Below are positions 7,713 to 15,427 of a stretch of 32,606 nt of DNA, in pieces; position 1 is the stretch's first letter, and each line of letters starts with the position of its first letter. The position numbers and the translations under genes are program-made. The notes under the pieces were generated by a model. That model had not been told where the DNA came from, searched no databases, and was given only the letters and a program-made list of their open reading frames with translations. The stretch is from positions 1-32,606 of the IMG/VR virus record IMGVR_UViG_3300037294_000198. One strand, given 5' to 3'. This DNA is from a virus.

Positions 7713-7978
7713 CCTATTCATCCCGTGTATTTTTAAACAAGAAAGTAGGGATGGCTGCTATGCAGCTAACTTTCGAAGCATCACCAAATTATGTTGATAG
7801 CTCCTTTGTATTGAGTGATTGTGGTAAGCAAGTAACTATTGATTTTAGTAGCCATAGCGCTAAGGTGTTTGGTGAACGACAAGCAAAGCTAAATACAATT
7901 ATCCAAGAGTTGATGAATCTAGCAAACCAAATGACTGAATATCGAGCCTCTCCTGAATTCAAGAAAGCCTTTAAATGA
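7709..7978 (+). CDS. hypothetical phage protein (89 aa)
   Basis: The 89-residue protein starts with GTG 7709, preceded by AGAGGA at good spacing. ATG 7751 is a later alternative. The body reads as beta strands (MQLTFEASPNYVDSSFVLSD, QVTIDFSSHSAKVF) followed by a helix (AKLNTIIQELMNLANQMTEY). The end overlaps the phosphoesterase start (ATGA). No domain recognised. Confidence 0.6.
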   Translation: MTYSSRVFLNKKVGMAAMQLTFEASPNYVDSSFVLSDCGKQVTIDFSSHSAKVFGERQAKLNTIIQELMNLANQMTEYRASPEFKKAFK

Positions 7979-8745
7979 GAATCTTAGTAATTCCAGACTG
8001 TCAGGTTAAAGCAGGGATTCCCTTAGACCATCTGACATGGGCAGGAGAGGCAATCTGCGATTACCGGCCTGATGTTGTTGTGAACATTGGAGACTTTGCA
8101 GATATTCCTTCTCTCTCCACCCACGACACCAAGGGAAGTAAGTACTTTGAGGGGCTTCGATACAACATTGATGTGGAGATAGTTAAAACTGCTATGGAGA
8201 TGTTGCTCAAGCCTTTGAAAGACTTGCAAGAGAAGCAGAAGGAAGCAAAGCACAAGGTTTATAAGCCTCGTATGGTGCTAACTTTGGGCAACCACTGCAA
8301 CCGCATCAACCGAGCAATTAACAACAATCCCATGCTTGATGGGCTTATATCAGTAAAGGACTTGGGTTATGAAAACGATTGGGAAGTACATGAATTTCTT
8401 CATCCTGTCTTTATCAACGGGGTTGGGTTTAATCACTATTGGCCTGTTGGCGCTATGGGCCGTCCTGCCGCTTCTCCCGCAGCTATTATCTCTAAGCTTC
8501 ATATGTCTTGCATTGCTGGACACCAACAAGGCAAAGCAGTAGCCTACGGAAAGAGAGCAGACGGACAAAGCATCTGTGCTATCATTGCAGGGAGCTTCTA
8601 TCAGCATGATGAAGACTACATGGATCAGCTTAGTAACAAGCATTGGCGTGGCCTAGTCGTATTAAATGAAGTTAATGACGGCCACTTTGATGAGCTATTC
8701 TTGAGTATTGGTTATTTAGGGAGGAAGTATGGAAAAAGGGTGTAA
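7975..8745 (+). CDS. calcineurin-like metallophosphoesterase
   Basis: The 256-residue protein shows the metallophosphoesterase ladder: D8-C9-Q10 in place of the usual DxH, G39-D40-x2-D43 (GDFAD), G-N-H near 105-107 (GNHCNR), and G-H in AGHQQG near 182. The first motif has Gln where His is common, a variant seen in phage members. Possible roles are a nuclease or a nucleotide or protein phosphatase. Its place among dNTP-metabolism genes suggests a nucleotide or nucleic-acid substrate, which is inference. ATG 7975 overlaps the upstream stop. It overlaps the next gene by 17 bases. Confidence 0.85.
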   Translation: MRILVIPDCQVKAGIPLDHLTWAGEAICDYRPDVVVNIGDFADIPSLSTHDTKGSKYFEGLRYNIDVEIVKTAMEMLLKPLKDLQEKQKEAKHKVYKPRMVLTLGNHCNRINRAINNNPMLDGLISVKDLGYENDWEVHEFLHPVFINGVGFNHYWPVGAMGRPAASPAAIISKLHMSCIAGHQQGKAVAYGKRADGQSICAIIAGSFYQHDEDYMDQLSNKHWRGLVVLNEVNDGHFDELFLSIGYLGRKYGKRV

Positions 8746-9232
8746 CACTTGCTTCTACGAGAAAAGCACTGCATGGGGACACCCATGTGTACCTTGTTTA
8801 AATACAAGAGGATATGCTAATTGGGTGGCAGCAGACTTCTTAAAGAACGTACCAGACGACACAGCCAGTGTTGAAGGAGAAGGGGTTATGAGCCAAGTGG
8901 CTGAGCAGCTTCTACAAAGCAAGCCCTCTCAGGGCGTTAAGTATGACCAAGATAAGCTACAATGGTCTCTGCTGCCCTTCCGAGCTTTGCAAGAGGTTGT
9001 GAGTGTGTTGGGCTTTGGTGCTAAGAAGTATGCTGCTGATAATTGGAAGCATGTTCCAGAAGCACGTACTAGGTATGTTGATGCAGCCTTTCGACACCTA
9101 ACTGACTGGCACTTGAAGGAACGCTTAGACGGAGAGACAGGGAAGAGCCACTTAGCTCATGCTATTTGCTGTTTGTTGTTTCTCCTCTGGTTTGAACAAG
9201 AAGACCGAGGAAATGAAAATGATCTACACTAG
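8729..9232 (+). CDS. dATP/dGTP diphosphohydrolase-family protein with N-terminal Cys4 ribbon
   Basis: The 167-residue protein has two parts. Residues 5-23 hold C5-x2-C8 and C20-x2-C23, a zinc-ribbon-like motif. Residues 70-160 match the helical all-alpha pyrophosphohydrolase family annotated as dATP/dGTP diphosphohydrolase: KYDQDKLQWSLLP, VLGFGAKKYAADNWKHV, AAFRHLTDWHLKE with the conserved RHL, then GKSHLAHAICCLLFL. Such enzymes remove pyrophosphate from purine dNTPs. Relatives serve the diaminopurine (Z) genome pathway, but many phages carry them without PurZ, and none is visible here. Start ATG 8729 has GGGAGGAAG upstream. Confidence 0.75.
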   Translation: MEKGCNTCFYEKSTAWGHPCVPCLNTRGYANWVAADFLKNVPDDTASVEGEGVMSQVAEQLLQSKPSQGVKYDQDKLQWSLLPFRALQEVVSVLGFGAKKYAADNWKHVPEARTRYVDAAFRHLTDWHLKERLDGETGKSHLAHAICCLLFLLWFEQEDRGNENDLH

Positions 9233-9377
9233 GGTGATTCCTAGTAGCTATGCCTCAGGGGGTTTTCGACAACAAACCGTTGACGACTTCCTGAGTGCTG
9301 TTGCTTTTGTGCAACAGTTTAAGAAGTTTGACCAATTATATGTTTATGGACAAGAAAGAACTAATGATAATGAATAG
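9219..9377 (+). CDS. hypothetical phage protein (52 aa)
   Basis: The 52-residue protein MIYTRVIPSSYASGGFRQQ... fills the gap between the hydrolase and the reductase. Two in-frame ATGs compete. The one at 9219 is 8 bases from GAGG, while 9213 is only 2 bases from it, so 9219 is preferred. The start overlaps the hydrolase stop region and the end overlaps the reductase start. No family recognised. Confidence 0.5.
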   Translation: MIYTRVIPSSYASGGFRQQTVDDFLSAVAFVQQFKKFDQLYVYGQERTNDNE

Positions 9378-11328
9378 CCTTCCAAGCCTCCGCGCCCAAG
9401 TAATTACACGTCGCACCTATAATAGGCCTTTGCCTGAAGGTGGCTTTGAAAGCTGGGAGCAAACCGTTGAACGTGTTATTGGCCATCAATCATGGCTGTG
9501 GAACCGTGCTGATGTAAATGCCACTGGCATTGGTGCAGATGCAGAGCTAAAAGAGCTTCGCCAGCTAATGCTTGATCGAAAGGTGCTTACTAGTGGCCGT
9601 ACCCTGTGGTTAGGTGGCACTGAGGTTGCTAAGAAGCGTGAAGCCAGTCAATTTAATTGTAGCTTCACAAACATTGAAACAGTTATGGACTGCGTTGATG
9701 CTCTTTGGTTGTTGCTTCAAGGCTGTGGGGTGGGCTTTCGTCCTATTGTCGGTCAGTTGACAGGCTATCAGAAGCCCATCCCAACACTGACAATTAAACG
9801 AAGCACCCGCACTGAGAAGGGTGGCGTTGCCCATAACGTGGAGACATTTGATGCAGCAACCAGAGTGTGGACAATCAAGGTTGGAGATAGTGCAGAATCT
9901 TGGGCTAAAAGCATCGGTAAGTTGGTCGCTCATAAGTTTCCCGCCAGTGAACTTGTACTTGATTTCTCCGAGATTCGTCCGGCAGGAGAACGTCTTGCAG
10001 GATACGGATGGATTAGCTCAGGGGACGCTTCCTTGTGCAAAGCCTACACCGCCATCCACAAGCTGTTGAATCGTCGTGCAGGCTCTTTGCTCACACGTAT
10101 GAACATTCTTGATCTGGTGAACTGGATGGGCACAGTGCTTTCAAGCCGACGGTCTGCTGAGATTGCTTTGTTTACGTTTGGTGAAGATGAATGGGAACAG
10201 TTTGCAGTTGCTAAGAAAGACTTCTGGATTGCTAACGAGCAACGAGCACAGTCTAACAATTCACTTGTGTTTAACACAAAGCCTTTGCGCTCAGAGATGG
10301 AGAAGATATTTGCTTTGATGGTTGCTAGTGGAGGCTCTGAGCCAGGCTTCATCAATGGCCAAGCTGCTACAAAACGTGCTCCTTGGTTTAAGGGAAGTAA
10401 TCCTTGCGTAGAAATCTTGCTTGGTAATAAGAGCTTTTGTAATCTAACTGAGGTGGACTTGAATAAGTTTCATGGGGATAGTGCTGGGTTGCGCCGTGCT
10501 GTTGAGATTGCTGCACGAGCTAACTACCGCCAAACCTGTGTTAACTTGCGTGACGGTATCTTGCAGGAAGCCTGGCACATGAACAATGAGTTTCTTCGCT
10601 TGTGTGGTGTTGGTTTGACTGGTATTGCCACTCGACCAGACTTGCAGGCATATGACTACGCAGAGCTTCAGAGAACAGCAACGTCAGCGGCTTATGCAAT
10701 GGCAGATGAACTAGGTACACCCCGTCCTAAGAACATCACCACTGTGAAGCCAAGCGGTACACTGAGCAAGATTATGGACACCACCGAAGGGGTGCATAAG
10801 CCATTGGGCAAATACATCATTAATAACGTTGTGTTTAGTAAGTTTGATCTGGTTGTTCCAAAGCTGCGGGGAGCTGGTTACAAAGTGTTTGACCATCCGT
10901 TTGATAAAGAGAGTGTGTTGGTTGCCCTGCCCGTCAAGTGGGACACTGTTGAGTTTGACAAGCACAACGGCATGGAGGTTAATCTTGAGAGTGCTGTAGG
11001 TCAGTTGGAGCGTTACAAGATGTTGATGACCAATTGGTGTCAGCAGAATGTCTCAGCAACTATTTCCTACGATGAAGGAGAAGTGCCTGTTATCATTGAT
11101 TGGTTGCTAGACAATTGGGACAACTATGTGGGTGTGAGCTTCCTGTTCCGTAACGATCCTACAAAGACCGCTGCTGACCTTGGTTATCCATATCTGCCTC
11201 AAGAGGTTGTGACAAAGGAGGTGTTTGACAAATACATTGCCAACATTGTTGACTTTGAGCTTGATGAAACCACCGTATCGGATGTGTTGGAAGATGATTG
11301 TGCTGGCGGGGCGTGCCCTATTCGTTAA
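9364..11328 (+). CDS. nrdJ: ribonucleoside-triphosphate reductase, class II (adenosylcobalamin-dependent)
   Basis: This monomeric B12-dependent reductase, about 654 residues, converts ribonucleotides to dNTPs without oxygen dependence. The radical-site triad N-x-C-x-E is in GSNPCVEILLG near 346-350. The reducible cysteine pair is in SQFNCSFTN near 99 and NKSFCNLTEV near 359, and the C-terminal thioredoxin-exchange pair is in DDCAGGACPIR at the very end. TVKPSGTLSKIMDTTEG near 458-475 is the conserved substrate-phosphate loop. Start ATG 9364 follows AAGAAAG, and an ATG at 9370 is close by. No class I small subunit is present, as expected for class II. Very secure. Confidence 0.94.
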   Translation: MIMNSLPSLRAQVITRRTYNRPLPEGGFESWEQTVERVIGHQSWLWNRADVNATGIGADAELKELRQLMLDRKVLTSGRTLWLGGTEVAKKREASQFNCSFTNIETVMDCVDALWLLLQGCGVGFRPIVGQLTGYQKPIPTLTIKRSTRTEKGGVAHNVETFDAATRVWTIKVGDSAESWAKSIGKLVAHKFPASELVLDFSEIRPAGERLAGYGWISSGDASLCKAYTAIHKLLNRRAGSLLTRMNILDLVNWMGTVLSSRRSAEIALFTFGEDEWEQFAVAKKDFWIANEQRAQSNNSLVFNTKPLRSEMEKIFALMVASGGSEPGFINGQAATKRAPWFKGSNPCVEILLGNKSFCNLTEVDLNKFHGDSAGLRRAVEIAARANYRQTCVNLRDGILQEAWHMNNEFLRLCGVGLTGIATRPDLQAYDYAELQRTATSAAYAMADELGTPRPKNITTVKPSGTLSKIMDTTEGVHKPLGKYIINNVVFSKFDLVVPKLRGAGYKVFDHPFDKESVLVALPVKWDTVEFDKHNGMEVNLESAVGQLERYKMLMTNWCQQNVSATISYDEGEVPVIIDWLLDNWDNYVGVSFLFRNDPTKTAADLGYPYLPQEVVTKEVFDKYIANIVDFELDETTVSDVLEDDCAGGACPIR

Positions 11329-11338
11329 AGGAGAATAT

Positions 11339-11500
11339 ATGATTGTAGACTTTGAATGGAAAGCGGGTTTGGTCTTTGGTATAGATACAGATGAAATCAT
11401 TATGGTGGAGGAAGGAGAAGACTTGGATGAAAGCTCTTCCTCTGCAACTGTGATAACTCTCTACTTGGGAATTATTGCTATCAACATGATACTAGCATAG
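11339..11500 (+). CDS. small membrane protein (53 aa)
   Basis: The last + strand gene, 53 residues, follows nrdJ by 10 bases with AAAGGAGA upstream of ATG 11339. It begins with a beta-like acidic part (MIVDFEWKAGLVFGIDTDEIIMVEEGEDLDE) and ends with one hydrophobic segment (TVITLYLGIIAINMILA), so it is likely anchored by its C terminus. Similar tiny proteins are common at ends of phage operons. The bidirectional terminator begins 5 bases after the stop. Function unknown. Confidence 0.6.
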   Translation: MIVDFEWKAGLVFGIDTDEIIMVEEGEDLDESSSSATVITLYLGIIAINMILA

Positions 11501-11504
11501 ACGT

Positions 11505-11544
11505 GAAAAAGCCCCCACCGGATTGCTCTAGTGGGGGCTTTTTT
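11505..11544. terminator. bidirectional intrinsic terminator between convergent arms
   Basis: A perfect inverted repeat, AAAAAGCCCCCAC at 11506-11518 and GTGGGGGC plus T tract at 11531-11544, surrounds a 12-base loop. On the + strand the GC-rich stem is followed by six Ts and ends the replication operon. On the - strand the complement of the A tract supplies a U run, so it also ends the structural operon coming from the right. It lies between the last + gene and the last - gene. Confidence 0.93.
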
Positions 11545-11545
11545 G

Positions 11546-11635
11546 TTACAGTTTAGAGGCCATGTGCTTGGTAGTTCGACTACCGCGCTTAGGGAGGGGC
11601 ATACGTTTCTTAGGGGGCGCTTTCGGTTTCTTCAT
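11546..11635 (-). CDS. 29-residue very basic peptide
   Basis: ATG at 11635-11633 on the minus strand gives 29 codons, stopping at 11546 directly beside the terminator. The peptide is Lys/Arg/Pro-rich (MKKPKAPPKKRMPLPKRGSR...), with AAAGGAAGAA upstream at good spacing. It is the last gene of the structural arm. It resembles the small basic proteins at 29503 and 29646 in composition and may bind DNA or the virion interior, but nothing demonstrates that. Confidence 0.55.
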   Translation of the reverse strand: MKKPKAPPKKRMPLPKRGSRTTKHMASKL

Positions 11636-11660
11636 AGATACTTCTTCCTTTCTTAGTTGT

Positions 11661-14006
11661 CTATTGACGACGACGCATTTCAGCGTCTGTAAATCCAAAC
11701 GAGACATCCAGCGTGTTGGTCGGGTTAGCCCCTCGGAACTGCTGTGTTACTGGGCCTTGGCCACCTCTGGAGGTAGGGCGGGCCTGTAAAGTGTCTTGAA
11801 GCTGTTGAATAACATCCTCCATTTTCTCTCGTTCAATACGGGCTGCTGTTTGTGCATCCCTATTAGCAGCTCTGGTTTCTATCTCCGCAAAGCCCCTTGC
11901 CTTTTCTTTAGCTTTAGTAATAGTTTCCTGTACCCACATCCTGTCAGCTAGTTTTGTAGCAATTTCTCTGGCATCTAAAGACCTCAAAGCAGGAGAAACC
12001 GATTGAAGATCAACCTTTGTTTTATTCCAAGCCACCTTCTCAGCAGCCGTCATGTCAAACAACTTCCCAGCTGCAACCTTAGAAGCGGCTGTTGAAATAG
12101 AAGACTCTAAAGGTAGAGATTGTCCAACAGTTGCTCCAGGGGCTTGGTATGCCCTACGCTGTCCGTAGCTAGGGGACTGTGTTGGATCATTTGAGCGCAA
12201 CCGTTGAGCTAGTTCAGCATTCCTCTGTGCCTGAGTCACCTGCTGAGGAATCTCATTCGGCAGTGCTCGTTGTCCAAAGGAGGTGCTAAAGGTTGGTTGG
12301 TTTGGTTGTGTGTAATTGGGAAAATATGTACCCTCTCCTGGCATCAACACCTCAACCGGAGACTGATAAGGAACCATCGCCGTTGAAGGAGCCGCCTGAG
12401 CAGTCGCTGTTGCCGCTTGTGTTGCAGGGATACGCATGTCACTCAGCTTCAATCCTCTTTGGTAGCCCGGAGAAGCAATTATACGAGCAGCTCCTGATCC
12501 TAACAACTCACCACCAGCTGCCCCAACAACAGCACCAAGAGCACCACCTACGCCCTCACCAAGTGCATAACCACCTAGTAAGCCTAGAGTTCCCGCAAGT
12601 CCTGTCCTCTTCAAGTCTGGTTTAATAAACCCTTTTGAAACCGTTGTTGAAAACGCTTCTGGAAAGTTACCAGCCACTTGTGCAAGTGAAGCAATATCCC
12701 CTGTCAAAGCACTATCTTTAGCAGTCATTCGACTTAGTTTAGAAACATCAACAATTCCTGTGTTAAAGTCTGTTGCATTTTCATAAGCAAACGACTTAGC
12801 CAGTTTGCTACGTGAGTCCCTAAACCTATCCAACAGCTTTGGATCAGAAATATTGTTTTCAATCAGTGTTTCAAGCGTGTTAGCAATCCCAATGTTGGCC
12901 TGCGCTCTTTCTATTGCATCTACAGGAGATGCTTTGTTTCCGTATATTTTACTGGATTCTTCCCTAAGCGATCTAATGTTTCTCAATACTTCAGCACCGC
13001 CGATACCTGCTGATGTTGTTTTAATAGCTCTGTCAATACGTGCATTAATACGTTTAGCTGATGCGTCAGTTGTGATTAAATCTGCACCCGGACGAAGAGC
13101 CTCTAAAGCAGCTGTAATGCTGGGGTCAGCAGACATTACAGGAAGAGCTTTGATCTCTTGATAAGGCTTTGACAAAAGGGCACGAGATTCACTATAAGCA
13201 GCCTTTCCGTTTAATTGTCGGTCAAGTGGTAAACCAAGCTCACCTAGTACAATCTTACGAACAGTTGGTTGGTTTGCTTGTGCGATCCTGTCAATCCCTG
13301 CCTCTCCTGCAACTGAAGACAATAGTTTAGTGCCAAGCGTTGATTGGATGTTCGCAGGTGGAATAGCTAAACCAAGTCGTTGAGCTTCAGCACCTGCTTC
13401 AATCTGTGGGCCTCTTTCGTAATCTCGTAACGAGGCTGCTTCCCTACGGGCTTGTAGCTGCTTCTCAAACGGAAGTTGGACACCCGCTGACACTTGATCT
13501 ATGGTTGGTCTAACCATCCTCATAGATTGCCTCACAGCTCCGGGAACAGCCGGAGTTAGTGTTCCAAGATAGCTCTCAACGTCAGGAGCAGCAATACCTG
13601 TCTTATCTGCCACAGTACCTATTACATTCTGAGCACCCTGACCAACATATCCCATAAGCTTTCTACTGGCTTCATTCTGGTACAGAGGAGTTTCTGTAAC
13701 ACCTAGGAATTTGCCAAAGGGGTTCTCTAGGGGAGCAACCACCCGACGGGCACTTGCTTGTGCCTCTTCTGCTGTACGGTTTAAACGAGCAAGAGGATAA
13801 GCCATCATCTGAGCAACACCCGGCAAGACACTTCCTACTGTTGTATCCAAAACAGAAGCCACACCACCTAAAGAACCAAAGAAAGGCTCTTTAGCTGGAC
13901 GAGGAGAAGGAGGGGCTTGTGTATCTAGTTGAAAACCAGAAGGGAGGCCTCCCGTCGGCTTCTCTTCTTGGGCTTGGTCTAAAATAAAACCTTGGGGGAG
14001 GGCCAT
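11661..14006 (-). CDS. internal virion / DNA-ejection protein (781 aa)
   Basis: The large 781-residue protein is the third of three adjacent Ala/Gln/Gly-rich genes after the tail-fibre region, a position where podoviruses encode proteins that leave the capsid before DNA. The N terminus has two short repeats, LPQGFILDQ (4-12) and LPSGFQLDT (21-29). A long helical body follows, then a glycine-zipper hydrophobic stretch at about 470-510 (LGLLGGYALGEGVGGALGAV) that could enter a membrane. The C-terminal third is proline/Gln-rich, then helical. No enzymatic motif such as transglycosylase is obvious. Start ATG 14006 follows GAAGGT. Assignment is from composition and position. Confidence 0.65.
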   Translation of the reverse strand: MALPQGFILDQAQEEKPTGGLPSGFQLDTQAPPSPRPAKEPFFGSLGGVASVLDTTVGSVLPGVAQMMAYPLARLNRTAEEAQASARRVVAPLENPFGKFLGVTETPLYQNEASRKLMGYVGQGAQNVIGTVADKTGIAAPDVESYLGTLTPAVPGAVRQSMRMVRPTIDQVSAGVQLPFEKQLQARREAASLRDYERGPQIEAGAEAQRLGLAIPPANIQSTLGTKLLSSVAGEAGIDRIAQANQPTVRKIVLGELGLPLDRQLNGKAAYSESRALLSKPYQEIKALPVMSADPSITAALEALRPGADLITTDASAKRINARIDRAIKTTSAGIGGAEVLRNIRSLREESSKIYGNKASPVDAIERAQANIGIANTLETLIENNISDPKLLDRFRDSRSKLAKSFAYENATDFNTGIVDVSKLSRMTAKDSALTGDIASLAQVAGNFPEAFSTTVSKGFIKPDLKRTGLAGTLGLLGGYALGEGVGGALGAVVGAAGGELLGSGAARIIASPGYQRGLKLSDMRIPATQAATATAQAAPSTAMVPYQSPVEVLMPGEGTYFPNYTQPNQPTFSTSFGQRALPNEIPQQVTQAQRNAELAQRLRSNDPTQSPSYGQRRAYQAPGATVGQSLPLESSISTAASKVAAGKLFDMTAAEKVAWNKTKVDLQSVSPALRSLDAREIATKLADRMWVQETITKAKEKARGFAEIETRAANRDAQTAARIEREKMEDVIQQLQDTLQARPTSRGGQGPVTQQFRGANPTNTLDVSFGFTDAEMRRRQ

Positions 14007-14012
14007 AATAAA

Positions 14013-15425
14013 TTACCTTCTTGGTTGCCAAGTTAAACCACCGTCCATAGACATGATTTGTTGGCCGGTTGAGGGGTTAGTAGCGTACACAGCTGTTGAA
14101 GCAGCTTGTGGAGCCGCTGCTCTTTGTACGGGAATCTGACTGGCTGCTGATACAGGAGCTACATACTTCTTTAGTTCAGGAGAAGCAAATAGAGACGATC
14201 CACCTTCACCTGTCGTAAACCAAGAGTCTTCAGCCCCGTCGTATGTTTTGTTTTCTTTGTACCACTTGTCGTAAAAGCTCCGCTGTTTCAAGTCTCGTTT
14301 AAACTGAGCTTTTGCAATATCAACAAGAAACCTATTGGCTTCTTTTGTGTTACCAAGCTGTGCTCCTGTTTGCGTAATCCGGGCAGCGTCGGCCTCTGTC
14401 TGTGGGCCTTTTTGCTCTAGCTGACGGGTTAGAACAGCCTGAGCAGCCATACCAGTGAAGGTTTGTGCGTCTGTAGCAAACTTCTCTGCATCGGCAACAC
14501 CCAAAGCACCTAGAATACGAGCCCCTGCTGCTACAGTGGATGCTCCAAAACCAGTGCTAAAGTCAGCTTTATCCATAGTCAATAGCTGAGACTCAAGAGC
14601 TGGTAAAGACTTTGCAGCATTTCTTGCTTGTTCAGATATAGCCTTATATTGACTAACAAGTAAAGAGCCTCGCTCCTGCTGTTCTTTTTTCTCTGATGGG
14701 GGAAGGATAACATTTGAGGTGTTGCGTGCTGCTGTGGCTTGGGTTAGCTTAGTCTGATTAATATAGTCAGTCATTGCTTTCATCTGCTCTTGACTGTAGG
14801 CCCCCATACTAGGGTTTACAGGAAAACCAAGACGACCAGCCGCTGCTGCGTAGTCCACAGTGGTAGATACATTGTTCTCTTTTAGAGCTTGAGCAAAGGC
14901 TGTTGTATTAGAAGCAATACCAGCTGCTTGTGCGACAGGAACACCTGCTGCTACGAGCGTAGAAACCCTATCAGCTTGGTCTTTTCTCTCCGCTTCATTC
15001 TTAGCAACAGTTGATTGACTAGCAGAGGCCGAAGCAGCTGATGTTAGGGCTTGCTGTCTATCTAAACCTGTCTTAGCCTGTGATTCTTCCAAGGTTTTGT
15101 AGAGGGTAGAAAGCTCCTGAGCAGCGGGGTAGTCGTTAGACGCCATTGCTTTCTGAATACCGTCGGCAATAGAGGCAAGGTTATTCGGATTAACACCCCT
15201 GACAAGCTCTTGGCGCTTTTGTGCTTGAAGCATTTGGGGGTCTTGACCGCCAAGCATACGACCAATAGCTCCACCTAGTTGATTACCACCTCTGTAGAGG
15301 CCAGCAGACGCCCGTTGAAAGGGATCTAGCTGTGCATAAGCATTAGCTTCTTGATTAAGGGCCGCGTCGCGCGCTTGTTGAATGCTCTCAGGAGTTGCTC
15401 CGAAAAGACTTGGTGCTGTTGCCAT
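14013..15425 (-). CDS. internal virion protein (470 aa)
   Basis: The 470-residue, largely helical protein is rich in Ala, Gln and Ser. Heptad-like segments (YKAISEQARNAAKSLPALESQL) suggest coiled coils. It begins MATAPSLFGATPESIQQARDAAL, an N terminus common to phage internal core proteins, and ends with a short beta-like segment (MSMDGGLTWQPR). GGGAGG precedes ATG 15425. It lies between two genes of the same character, all probably ejected or core proteins. No catalytic site is seen. Confidence 0.65.
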   Translation of the reverse strand: MATAPSLFGATPESIQQARDAALNQEANAYAQLDPFQRASAGLYRGGNQLGGAIGRMLGGQDPQMLQAQKRQELVRGVNPNNLASIADGIQKAMASNDYPAAQELSTLYKTLEESQAKTGLDRQQALTSAASASASQSTVAKNEAERKDQADRVSTLVAAGVPVAQAAGIASNTTAFAQALKENNVSTTVDYAAAAGRLGFPVNPSMGAYSQEQMKAMTDYINQTKLTQATAARNTSNVILPPSEKKEQQERGSLLVSQYKAISEQARNAAKSLPALESQLLTMDKADFSTGFGASTVAAGARILGALGVADAEKFATDAQTFTGMAAQAVLTRQLEQKGPQTEADAARITQTGAQLGNTKEANRFLVDIAKAQFKRDLKQRSFYDKWYKENKTYDGAEDSWFTTGEGGSSLFASPELKKYVAPVSAASQIPVQRAAAPQAASTAVYATNPSTGQQIMSMDGGLTWQPRR

Positions 15426-15427
15426 GT

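Noticed and set aside
12293-12625. 110-residue plus-strand ORF opposite the 781-residue protein
   Set aside because: No ribosome-binding site or recognisable domain, and the minus-strand gene is continuous.
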